A stretch of DNA of 60,000 nucleotides from Nymphaea colorata (Eukaryota; Streptophyta; Magnoliopsida; Nymphaeales; Nymphaeaceae), in the NCBI RefSeq assembly GCF_008831285.2, contig NC_045146.1, positions 16,115,149 through 16,175,148 on the forward strand, written 5' to 3'. The position numbers and the translations under genes are program-made. Below, one piece after another: positions 11,300-22,568 of the stretch. Within the stretch, counting starts at the first letter, position 1; every line of letters starts with the position of its first letter. The notes under the pieces were generated by a model. The model saw only the letters and a program-made list of their open reading frames with translations. It had not been told where the DNA came from and did not search any database.

Positions 11300-13270
11300 T
11301 AGATGTGAAAAGTATTTCCTGAAAGCCAATGAAGAGAAACGGGGGCTAAGTTGTATTTGGGTTTCATGAAACATTTAAATAAAACAGAACAGATTACTCA
11401 TTGATGGATTTAAAACCCCTTTCATATGAAAAAGAAAGTGAAGGTTTTGTGCAGGCTCCTATACACCTTCGTAATCGCATGCTCCACTTGTATGGAGGGG
11501 GCCATTGGTGTGAAACTGGTTCAGATTCTCAATGCCAATCAAAGCACTCGTGCGTGAGATTTATGGTTGGGATCTCCTCAGGAAAGCAATGAGACCCTCG
11601 TGAAAGAACTGTTCTACTTTTCCTGGTCTAACTTGTTACTTGAGTTGCCGGTGAGCTTTAGCCGTTCCCGCAGGTCGGTGTCTAGTTCTTTGATAACGTC
11701 TAAATGATTTCCGGCAATTAGAACAATTGGCTGAACGCCGAGAAACCATTCATAGAAGTCCATTGAAATAATCTATTTTTTATAGAACAAATTTACTTTG
11801 TTTCTTTAATCATCCGCACACCACTTTGATTCCAATAGAAGATTCTCCTCAGTAAAGGGCTCAGCTTTCTTTGTTTTCTGTGCCCATTCGCAATACAAAT
11901 GAAAATAAAAGTCAAAGAAAATAAGAGATCTGAGTACTTTAGGACATGTATCAGTTGTTTAAAGGTAATGTTTTCATCGTTACACCTCCCCACTCCCCAC
12001 TTGACATTCTCTGCACATTCTTGTCCCTTTCCTATGTGAACAATAATCCGTAAGCTAACGGTATGCCGTCCAATTAAGCCTTTCGTCGGCCATGACCATT
12101 AAACTCACATCCAGAAATCACAAGAAAAATGGACCGTGACAACACCAGTCGCCATCATCCTCGTCAGTCGTCAGTCTTCTGATATTGCAGTAGGACGGTA
12201 ACTTATCAGTCGGACCGCCATTGATTTCATTTGTTGAGTCTTTCTTTCTATCTCTTCTCCAATTCCTCGTTCCACTTGCATCTTGCTGAATTTTTCTACA
12301 CCAATGGTCAATGAGTCAAGAAGTTGTATGGAGGGAAGGAAGAATCAACGCCCTTCCTCTGCCATCAATCTTGTCTGCAATTTTGATCTTGACTGACGGC
12401 AGCAAGCGATGACATTGAGTTCACACTTAATTGCGTTCTAGAGCGAACTGGTCGTTGCTCGTTGGACTCGTGATCGTCGTTGTAAATGCGAAAAACTCTG
12501 TGCCGTAAGCGGTACGAGGATTTCAACCTCTTCAGATGCATTGAGAATCTCTATTGAAGACCTCGAGACCCAGTGGTGGCGTACATCAGCGAGCATTGTC
12601 GAAGTCAGTCAAAGCCTGTTCTGTTTCTTTCCTCTTCACGTCAAGAGAAATGCTTTATATATTTTGTTCATTTATGATTTCATAACTGCCAAAGGAAAAA
12701 ATATAGAAGACCGGGAACTTTGGGCTAGTTTATATATATATATAACGTCGATTTAGGCTAGAGGTTTAGTGGACCACCAAAAAAAATAAAATATTGATGT
12801 ATGCATTTACCGAAAGATTGCGCACGCTCTAGAGCATGGCCACTACTAGACGTGTCATTTTTAGTTTTTAAATTACAAAGCACGGAATCTGGAAAAAGGT
12901 TGCGAAAGGTCCTTTTCTGTGGCAGCACGCAGCAGTACTGCAATTGGAAAAATAACATCTTATAGTTATAGAAAAGTATGTACATGCCAAACCAAAAAAT
13001 AACTTCATATTTTAAATAAAATATGAACACTAAGTTTAATATAAAACAGGGCTTAGTTCAAGTTACTTTATAAAAAATATTGATTTCTCTATTATTATAA
13101 TTTTGATGTTATAAGAGCCATTAATAGTTTTTATCATTAAAAAATACATTTAAATTGAAAGAGTAATGAACTTAATATATGTCAAATTTGAAATCGATCT
13201 TTATATTGTAATTATAAGGTTAAATTGTACAAAATATACTTTGATCATCAACTTTTAAGCAGTCATATTT
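11300..13270. other. Intergenic region, no gene seen
   Basis: Downstream flank of DXS. Reading frames are short and resemble no family. The stretch 12050-12600 has near-balanced base composition but no sustained open frame. Confidence 0.6.
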
Positions 13271-13272
13271 TA

Positions 13273-13500
13273 TGTATAGTACTCTTACTTGAAGATGAGA
13301 TTTTACAACCGGCTTGGGCAAACCTGGCTGATTGAGTTAGCAACACCTAAGTTGAAAGGTATATCATTACTACGGTTAGATTTTGTATAGTACTTTTACT
13401 TAGAGATGAGATTTTACAGCCGCTCTTAAAGGGCAAAACGTGGCTGATTGAACTAAAGGCGCGTGGTGGAATGATGCAGTATCTAAGTTGAACAACATAC
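13273..13500. repeat. ~111-bp imperfect tandem duplication
   Basis: TGTATAGTACTCTTACTTGA at 13273 recurs as TGTATAGTACTTTTACTTAG at 13384. GATGAGATTTTACA, TGGCTGATTGA and CTAAGTTGAA follow in the same order in both units. The second unit carries extra bases. No coding potential is apparent. Confidence 0.65.
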
Positions 13501-13829
13501 TACTACTACAATTGCTGATGTTGATGCAGCTCAAGACTTTGGAAGCATGAGAAAGTTCCTGTGGAGAAAGTGGTAGGTTGTTCATCTTCCCCTCATCAAA
13601 GATTAGGTTTTACAATTATTTTTTCATCTATTTTTTCTTTTAGCTATTCTTCTCTCTCTCTCCTTTTCTTTTTCATTACCATTCTTTCTAAATCATAAAA
13701 AGGGAAATGAACAGAACATTCTATCTTAGATTGGTTTAACTCATTTGTGCCAAGTGATGACTTAGGTTGCAGATCAATTGCAAAAACTAGAACCAGTTTC
13801 TTCATCTAATCTACTGTTCCCTGTTAGGA

Positions 13830-14130
13830 ACGAAGCTCTCCCACACTATTTTAACACATCAAGAGAATAGAAATCATAAAAATAAAAAGAGAAAAAGAGC
13901 ACACAAAGATTTTCACTGGTTCAAAGACAATGTTCTCTTACATCCACGACCGCCACACAGAATAGTTTTTACTATCATAGAAAATTACAGAGTACAAGCC
14001 AAAACGACACCCTCATAAACATAAAATTAAGGAAAAACTCACAAAATAAAAAAATAACGTAAATGCTCTTACAAAAATTTAAGGAAAATCATCAAGTATT
14101 GATGAGGCTCCACGCTCCAACATTTCCTTC
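13830..14130 (-). repeat. Possible LTR fragment of a Copia-like element
   Basis: The segment contains GCACACAAAGATTTTCACTG followed by a GGTTCAAAGAC stretch and then ACATCCACGACCGCC. This is the pattern often seen inside plant Copia LTRs (an A-rich stretch, then a conserved ACGTGGTTC-like site). No matching partner LTR, primer site or coding region is visible nearby. Low-confidence remnant. Confidence 0.25.
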
Positions 14131-14139
14131 TCACCACCT

Positions 14140-17100
14140 GCTGACCATCTACTTAAGAATACAATTAAGCCAAAAGGATCTTCTCACATGCGTGGTAAGG
14201 AAAGAAAAACAGCTTAATTAGTTAGATATTTTCTGGTTAATGGAGAAAAAATATCGTGGACGGATCGTCTGAATAACATGACCAGAAACCGACAAACTTA
14301 GTTAAATTATAATTTAAATGAAGCACTATTTTTTTCTTCAAATCATTCAATTTTCCTGTCTATGCTAGGAGAGTTTCTTTGTCACTATCTCGCCATGTTC
14401 ACGTTTTAAATTTCAGGTGGTTCCTCCCCACGTTCATGTATTTTTCTTTTCAAATTCATGTTTTTTAAAGATCCGGCGCGCATTATAGGATCTGACATGT
14501 TTTATTATATGATAAGGCCTGGACGACGTACGTCTAATGCAGACTTTATGAAAGTTTTCAATGACATTAGTAATGAAAATGACATTTGCATAAAAGTTTG
14601 AAGGGGAGTGGGATGGAAACCCACCGTCCATGTGAAGCCCAAGCGCTACTTCCTTTACCTTACTCTCAAGGTTTAGAGTTACATCGGGATCTAAGCGATC
14701 TTACGGTTACTTCCTTCAACTCAAGAGTAGCACCTATCCATTCTTACAATGCAAGGAAGTAGCATTCACAAGAGTCAAACCTAATTCTCACAGGCCCACT
14801 AGTTTCCTTAACAAAAACCAAGTTTTACATACTTACGCTTTTGAGTTGGCACATTGGGATTATTTGTTATTATATTGAAAAAATCTCACGATGTCACAGA
14901 TGTCAAACATGTTTAAGCATTAACTCTTAGATCCCGTGTTTAATGACTAAGAATATGGCCATTAGTATTTAACAATGTACGTTGCCCCTACAAGTGAATT
15001 ATATTTGCCGGGAAAGAATAAAGATTATTTCATATTTAAACATATTGTTTTAATTACTTTTAAGAAATGCCGTATTATTTTTTTATTTTTACTCTGTTTG
15101 ACCATGTGAGCGAATGGGATATTTTGGTCTTTTATATTGATTTCTAATTTTTTTTTCTCGTGTGAAAAAGTTTATAAGGGTATTTTGGTCATTTGAGATC
15201 TGAACGGGCACTCTCATGCTAGGATCCGAATGTATGTTGTGTTGTGCTTGATATGTGTTTAACATGGATATGTGTTTAACATGTGCGAGTTTGAACTGCA
15301 ATTAAAGCACATCTATTTCTAAAGGAGCACAATAACACAATGTCATTGTTGCCCAATGAATCCGCTCCAAAAAATGAAACAATATATTGTAAGGTGCCAT
15401 AAATCTGCCTTATTTTTTTTTGCGGCAAATCTTTGGGACAATAAAAATATAAATGACCAAGGGTGGGGAGCCTAAGTCCCAACACCTTCAGATGCAACTT
15501 GAAGACACCAAATCAAGTTTCATTGCTTTGAAGAACTTCGTGGTTTGAGCTCACCCTAACGGGTTTAGAAAAAGACCAAACTCAATAGAATTTTGCAGGC
15601 TGATAAAAGGAAAAAAAAAAAAAAAGAGTCCTATTCTAACCACTCACATCCCTCCTTCGATTCAATGCGTGATTAGTTGGAAGGATTCAGTTGGCTTTTA
15701 TGCTTCGGCTGCTTCTATCCTTTCATATAATGCAATACTTTCAATTCTTTCGTTGTCACCTCCATCGTCCTTTTCATTTACTGGTGGAGTTGAGGTTTTC
15801 ACCTTGACCCTTGTTTCGTATCCACATGGTCAGTGCTTTTCAAACCAATTAATTTTCATTGACTAGAAACAGTAAAAGGTGGGTGTGTGTAAGTAGGAGA
15901 ACCAGTTGGTGGTTGGTGTCGGCTACTGTCAAGCTCCGCACCAGTTTCGGGTTGGTAACTCAAGTGTCTCTCAACCAAAAAAATCCCGCAAGTTAAAAGT
16001 TGTATCGCTTTCTTATGCACTATCTCAATTCAAGAAGCCGAAAAGAGAAGGTGCCCGCGAAAGGGTTGGGTGTGAACTTCGACTGATCTGGAATGCAATT
16101 CTCATCGACAACCCCTACCAAAGAAAGAGATGTAGATGATTGCCTTTCTCTTTTTTTGCTCATGACCTCCAGCTAGCTAAACTTGCTCCATATTAAAACA
16201 TACCATTAATATGAGCATGTCATTCAACCAGCAACCCTCTAGTGCCCAAAGGAGAATAATTCTTCTTATCTGTTATCTATTTTCCTCATGATCTTGATGC
16301 GCATAAGGACTAGCGCAGAATCTAGGTCTATGCGATTTGATGTAAGTTTGTTTTCTTCCTTTTATTTTGTGGAGATTGTACTTGCAAGTAATTGGACGGC
16401 AGCTGTCTCCAAATTTGATGTTTATGCAATATGGCTCATTGAAGCCTATAGATTATTCGTTGTTAAAAATATGTCAACATCTCGACGACGACATGTAATT
16501 TTCTTTTTTTCGGTTAAGAAAATTATGTATGAAGGATCCACATCTGAATTAATAGCTTTTCTTTTACCATTCAATTATTTAACTGAACAGCAGAGTAGAG
16601 CACACAGTAAAAATGATCTCTCTTGCAATACAGTAAAAATGGTTTCGGGGGCCGAACTCCCAGCAGCCTTTCATAGTTGGCATACTTTACCATCGACATT
16701 ATTCCTTTGCACAAACTGAAGCAGTCGGCTTAGATGCTGCAGCCGAGAGGTTTTACTGCTGCTAAGCAAAGATTCAGGTCTACATGAGTATGAAACTTGT
16801 CAAACATTAAAAACTTCACCATAAGCGTGTAACTAATCACTTGGTGGATCTATTGCGATTTTTACTGGATTTTATAGATTTTTAGTTTTTAATTTCCATT
16901 AAGTAATATCATAACTACAATTCTGTCTAATAATAAAGTTACATGGCAGTTTACTTTTGTCTGTGAAATCAAATCTAGGGGCCGGCCGGCCGGCCTGATT
17001 CAAGGCCTTCCGGTGTCCTGAATGAAATCCGCCAACGTTTTAGGTTGAGCTTCTAAATGTGGAACTCATGATAGAACTCTACGATGCTTTACAAAAGAAT

Positions 17101-17216
17101 AAAAGTGAGGTTGGAAAGATACCTATTTATTGCCGCAAAGGAAACGCATTTTCCTAATCCAGAATATTGTGATAGTGGAGGACAAAATTGAGTTGCATCT
17201 ATATCTTTGTGTCTTC
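14140..17216. other. Intergenic region with one unassigned open stretch
   Basis: No recognisable gene. The plus-strand frame at 15906-16139 is open for 77 codons, is rich in basic residues (for example QPKKSRKLK and FKKPKREGARER) and ends at TGA 16137-16139. It might be an exon but has no identifiable family or clear splice partners. A perfect GGCC-based palindrome, four tandem GGCC units, lies at 16981-16996. Otherwise AT-rich. Confidence 0.45.
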
Positions 17217-17217
17217 A

Positions 17218-17218
<1 letters not shown>

Positions 17219-17249
<31 letters not shown>
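17219..17249. repeat. (TC)n microsatellite
   Basis: About 30 bases of uninterrupted TC repeat. No gene is adjacent. Confidence 0.9.
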
Positions 17250-17251
<2 letters not shown>

Positions 17252-17539
17252 CGCATGTTGCATACACAGACAGACATGCAGAAGATATTAGAGCTTTAGA
17301 TCAAGGATATATGCATAAGCAATATTCGGCCTTTTCTAAGTAAAAGTGAGCTATGCTAGTTAGACTCAGACATAGTTAGCCAACTTGCCGAGTCAACTCA
17401 CTCAAGTCTACTTGTTTCATTTAGCCTTGAGGATTCCCACCTTGAGGCTGAGTGGTTGCTCCATTTAATCTACATCAGCTTTAGTTAGTTTACTTTCTTG
17501 GTGACATCCAGGGTAACTGCGTCGTTCAAGGTGGAGTTA

Positions 17540-17690
17540 TACCGATGAAGCATGTGCATGTCGGTAAAAGTTAAATCTTCACCGACACTCTCAAACCAGC
17601 CGTTGTTAAAATCTGTATTTTAACGACATTATGGTGGCACTCATTGGCGAAATCTCATTTTTAGCGACGTTTGACGTCGGATGTGGACCT
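17540..17690. repeat. Possible CACTA subterminal-like sequence
   Basis: Repeated short motifs occur in both orientations: GTCGGTAAAAGT and CACCGACAC, then TATTTTAACGACATTA and CATTTTTAGCGACGTTT. This wording resembles the subterminal repeats of plant CACTA elements (TTTTAACGACG type). Terminal CACTA bases and a target duplication were not found, so it is at most a fragment. Confidence 0.3.
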
Positions 17691-17699
17691 GGACATTGG

Positions 17700-18485
17700 T
17701 AAGAGTACACTTTTCTTTCTTCTTCTTCTTCTCCTTACAATCTCTAGTCCAAGTAGCTATGCTATGTCTTTCGAGACATAAAAGAATACGTAGGAATCTA
17801 AAACACGAAAACATTTAATACTGCTTTTTCACAATATGCTCATCACAAAGAATTAAAGAGCAATTTTAGAAAGTAAAAATGTCTCCCACCGATCAACTTA
17901 ATGGAGGGTCTGCAACTTGAACACCTTTGGCCCTCCCATGTAGCCACTTTCTGCAGTGCCCTTATAGGCATGCTTATAGGTTATGAATAATAAATCAATG
18001 TAAGTCATGTGGACGGTCACCTATATCAATGATTCTACCTCCATCATCACAAAGCTTGTTTGACATCATTGAAAATTATTCGTCAACAAAGTTTTCATTT
18101 CTCAGCTATTTCAATTAAGAAAAACATCAACAACAGCTAATGTTTGGACATAACTAGCTATCTAATTTGAAAAATAATTCAGGCAGACTTGCTTTCTGAA
18201 AGCAAAGATATTAAAATATGCTTAAAAAACTGTTTTACGGTTAACAAAAAAGATTTCTTCAAGAAAAAAGTTCGTAAACCACATTTTTAAATTGATCTCT
18301 CCCATTTGACATCTCTATCCTTCTCTCTCCCATGCTTTTTGTTGTGTTTGTGAACTAATTTGATTACTAAAGCATTTCTTTATAATTTTCGAATGTCAAC
18401 AAAGATCTGTAAATCTGTCAAAAGCTAAGTAGTTACTAAAATTTCTTTTTCTTCATGACTTCTGTAGAAAAGGAAAATTATCATT
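17700..18485. other. Intergenic, nothing recognised
   Basis: AT-rich sequence with no open frame of note and no clear repeat partner in the window. Confidence 0.6.
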
Positions 18486-19085
18486 ATAGGTCACGGTACA
18501 CTTTTGGCTATAACTACCGGAGCAAGTTATTTGTTATGGTCCATAACAAGGGATCATTTGTTATGGGTTAAAAATGCTTAAATGTTCTTGCTACCTAAAC
18601 AGAATACTCTCCCTCCCGTAAGAGCAAAAGTAGTGATATGTGCTAAAGATACATCATTAAGATGACCAAAATGTCCCTTTAGGAGAGAGAGAGAGAGAGA
18701 AAGAAAGAGATCAAGAAAAGAAAACCTGCCCACAGACTGAGGAATTCCATATCAATTGGTGACAAAGGCCAAGTTTGATACAACGAATTAAATGACATAA
18801 AATACCTATAGGTCACGGCTCATAACAAGGGATCACTTGTTATGAGTTAAAAATGGCTTAACTGTCCTTGCTAGCTAAACAGAATACTCTCCCTCCCATA
18901 AGAGAGAAAGTAGTGATATGTGCTAAAGATGCATCATTAAAATGACCAAAATGTCCCTTTAAGAGAGAGAGAGAGAGTGAGAGAGAGAACAAGAAAAGAA
19001 AAACCTGCCCACAGACTGAGGAATTCCATATCAAATTGGTGACAAAGGGCAAGTTTGATACAACGAATTAAATGTCATAAAATAT
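18486..19085. repeat. ~280-320-bp direct tandem duplication with GA tracts
   Basis: The unit starting ATAGGTCACGG at 18486 recurs at 18808. Both contain AACAGAATACTCTCCCTCCC, AGTAGTGATATGTGCTAAAG, a (GA)n tract, CCTGCCCACAGACTGAGGAA and TTGATACAACGAATTAAATG in order. The first copy has about 45 extra bases after GGTCACGG. CATAACAAGGGATCACTTG continuing to TTATG is a 9-bp inverted repeat within the second unit. No coding capacity. Confidence 0.8.
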
Positions 19086-19453
19086 CATCACACGAGTATA
19101 AGTAATTTTATTATCAACATGGTGGTCCGAGATACCCATTTCATCAAAAGCAGGGTGTCTCATGCAATCAAACAAAAGCTACGGTGCTACATGATAACAT
19201 AAAAAATCAGCAAGCCAAACTAAAACGCATAGAATATATGTAAAGAGTTCATCTAGATATCTACGTACATTTGTCGACTGTTTATTCCGGTAGATACCAC
19301 ATGATTGCATACACTTTGTTGGCATAAATCTCAAACTTTAATGAAAAGCCAACTTTCGAGTCACTTCTAACAATTAGTTATTACCTTCGTGTTTTTAATA
19401 TCAGGTGCAACATAACTTGTCGAACCATTTTAAAAAATCTCAGTAATCTTTTA

Positions 19454-19765
19454 CTTGATTCCGGATGAGCAGGGTTTTTCACTGCCAGGAAGGAAGCCGA
19501 GGCTTCCACCCAACCCCTTATCCCCCACAGTATAGAGTCTGATTTCGGTGTCTCGGGTGCTGCCCCGCTGTGTTTCAACTTGCACGTCAATGACTCCCTT
19601 TTGCAATTTAGACGATGATTCAAAAAAACCACCCTCCACCCCGACCATTACACCAACCCCCTTGAAAATGGTATCACAGTTTGAAGGGTTGCAACTTCTT
19701 GATTCAACTGAGTACTGCATGGTTAAAAATGGCTTCCCATGGGTATCCTCAAGTAAGAACAAGAA
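19454..19765 (-). CDS. Unidentified coding-like segment, possible terminal exon
   Basis: The minus strand from about 19765 to the TAA at 19456-19454 is open, and the frame continues open to 19795. It encodes a protein-like run including DTHGKPFLTMQYSVESRS, FKGVGVMVGVEGGFF, KGVIDVQVETQRGS and TEIRLYTVGDKGLGG, ending PGSEKPCSSGIK. A pyrimidine-rich stretch ending in ACTTGAG just before the GAT-ACC codons would make a reasonable splice acceptor near 19759. I do not recognise the family. No neighbouring exons were identified, so it may be part of a split gene or a gene fragment. The complementary plus-strand frame is taken as its shadow. Confidence 0.35.
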
Positions 19766-20034
19766 ACTGACCGTCAATTGTCTTAGAGATGTCACAACCT
19801 TTAGGCATTGGGAAGACAGACATCAACGCATGCTGGATCACATGTCCAACAGATCCATGTCATGTGATATCATTTTCCATAACTTGTCTCAGAATTGAGC
19901 AGGCAAAGCAGTACACGGATTCATTTGGTATTTAAAAGAGGTCTACATTATGACATAAAGCAATACCATGGCCCAAGCGTACCAATTTATCTATTCACAT
20001 GGTGAGATAGAGATAGAGAGCTAGCTATTAATTT

Positions 20035-20345
20035 GGTGCAATTACATTACTGTTTATAGATATTTTGGTATGTGCATATGTTGTCTGTGTGTATATATAT
20101 ATACAGAAACATCTAACAAGTTAATTTGGTACAATTATATTGGTGTTTACAGACATTTTGGTATGTGTGACCAAAATGCCTATAAACACCAATACAATTA
20201 TATTGTTGTTTATAGACATTTTGGTTTGTGTGTGTGTCTATATATACACACACACACACACAGAGGTGCATCTGTCAAGTTAATTTGGTGCAATCATATT
20301 GGAAGTGTTTATAGACATTTTGGTATAATGTGTGTTTGTGTTTGA
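20035..20345. repeat. Array of ~50-bp direct and inverted units with TA/TG tracts
   Basis: The motif TTAATTTGGTRCAATTATAT followed by TTTATAGACATTTTGGT occurs near 20031, 20121 and 20280. A shortened copy lies near 20195 and a further relative near 20606. One copy is inverted: 20131-20162 pairs with 20170-20201 at 28 of 32 positions across a 7-base loop. TA and TG microsatellites separate the units. Confidence 0.75.
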
Positions 20346-22568
20346 TGCTAGACGAATAACAAACAATCTCAGAACTTGATCTTTTCCACATTGGTGGTTG
20401 AGAGAAAAACAAAGAGACAAAAATGTTTGGGCATTTCCATCATCAGGTATTAACCTTTTTCTTTTTCTTTTTTATCTTATATGTTGATTTGAAAAAGATC
20501 AAGAGCTGATATTACTCCTTACCCTTGTACCATCTAAGTGTCTAATATTAGTTACACTTTTTTCTCATTGTTTTAATCTCAGTCCAATTCATTTGATGTG
20601 ATTTCATTGGTGTTTGTACACATTTTGGTATAGCTCGAGTTGGGTCGTGATATGGCATGCTGGGTTTACCATAAGGTTTAGTAGTAGTAAGAAGCCAATG
20701 AAGTAGTAATATCTTCACAAAGCTTAGGGTCATCACATCTTGCTAGGGCCAACGAGCCATGAATCATGATTATTTACGTACATATTGTTGATTAATGCAA
20801 CTTATTCCACATAACTGGGAGCTGAGCCGCATTTGGGGGAGGGCTAATCTGACCGAAGCTTCATCATTGAGTTAAGGTGAAGGCAGTGCTCAACAGGAAC
20901 CAAGAGCAGAAAGCATAGGTGCTCTCACCTCTCTCAATCCTACCCGATTATTCTAGGATTGAAACACAGTACTTCATCTCTATCCAAATTCATCTTCTTT
21001 AATCTGAATTTTCAAATCTGTCGTCTCTTACATAATAAAAGATCCATAGGTCATTACATGTAAGAGTATTGAGGAAAACTGATCTTCACTTTTTTTCCTT
21101 TTTCTAGTAGATAAGTATTTGAAGTCTTCGTTTAGGTTCTTTGAGGTATTAGAAGTTAGAATTAGAGATTTGCCTATTGAATTTGCGGATGAAAATATTT
21201 GGTTATGCTCTTTGAACAAACAATGATGAACATTGACATTAACATTACTTATCGTTCATTATGACTGTTGTTTTGCTGTAAAGGGATAACAATAGCTTTT
21301 TTTACTGAAAATTATCTATTTTTCTAATTTAAATCTAACATTTTTTTATTACAATTTCTAATTACCGTTTTAAAAAATTTTATCTACAGATCAATGCGCC
21401 TATTCTCACCTATGCTCTAGGCTCAACTCACCGTCTAGGCCGCCTAGCGCTTTTAACAACACAGCTTCCAAACAATGTTGCAGAAAACACAGTTCTTTCA
21501 TGGTTGCCCACATATAATGAGCCTGGTCATGGCAGGTTTGGACAGCCTGAATCCAGTCGCTATGCAAAATTGCAATATATCTGGATATCCACCCAACAGA
21601 GTTTGACCTCGAACCCCGCCGTTGTTAATTTACCATCACCGATTCACCTCAAGGTTGGGAAACATTTTCTACTTTCAGCATCTGCTGCATCCTTCGTGTT
21701 TGTTGCCCCACTGTATGTGTGGAGAATCAACACCTGCCCATAACTGGATGCGCTCAGGCATGTTCTTCATGCAGAGGTGCATGAATATACAAAATATGCG
21801 GAAAAATCTTGAACCTTACTGTTCTTCTTCAGTATCACCGAGACCTGCAACGAAGCATCTTGAGGAAAATTCAAGCTGCCTAATCAGTTTTTACTCCAAC
21901 AAGCAGAGGAATTTTTTCTCAACATGGCAGGGCACAACTATAGCCTCAATGACAAGTGACGTCTGTTCTTCATATGGAAATATGAATAAGAGACAGGGAA
22001 CTAAGAACTTTATACATAAAAAACTTTGAATTTTGTTCAAGTCGACTTTTTTGGGCTTGAACTCGTTAGTCTCCCAGCTGATTCACGAATCACAACTTTA
22101 TGAAACAGAAATCACGGACAACCAATATCGTCACGAGATCGACATCTAATGCTGCAACCACATGCCACGTATCATATTGCTTCATTTTTGTGCCAGAAAT
22201 GCATTAGTCAATGCTAATTTTGGGAGAAGCACATCACTCTGGACCTGATCTAAGTATTTAATTAGAGCAACTTTTTGACAGAGCTTACCAATAGTCTCTA
22301 CCTGTACAGGTCCCATCCTTGAAATGATGGAACCTCTTCGCATCCCCCGCAATGATCTCTTTTTGTACAATTCTAGAGTCTAGAAGTAAACTTTATCCAG
22401 TTATGACAATCCCCACAAACTCTGAGATTCTTGAATATCCGAATAGGGACACCATGTGGTAGGCAGAGAGACCCAAAAGCAGTTTTGCCAACTTTTCACT
22501 TTGGTAGTACAAAGATCTCATCTCATCGTCCAAGTCTTGCAACACAAAACTGGGATCAGGGACATGAC
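20346..22568. other. Intergenic region, no supported gene
   Basis: Short frames only. The stretch 21480-22030 has fairly balanced composition and could be decayed coding sequence or UTR, but neither strand gives a family I recognise. Confidence 0.5.
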
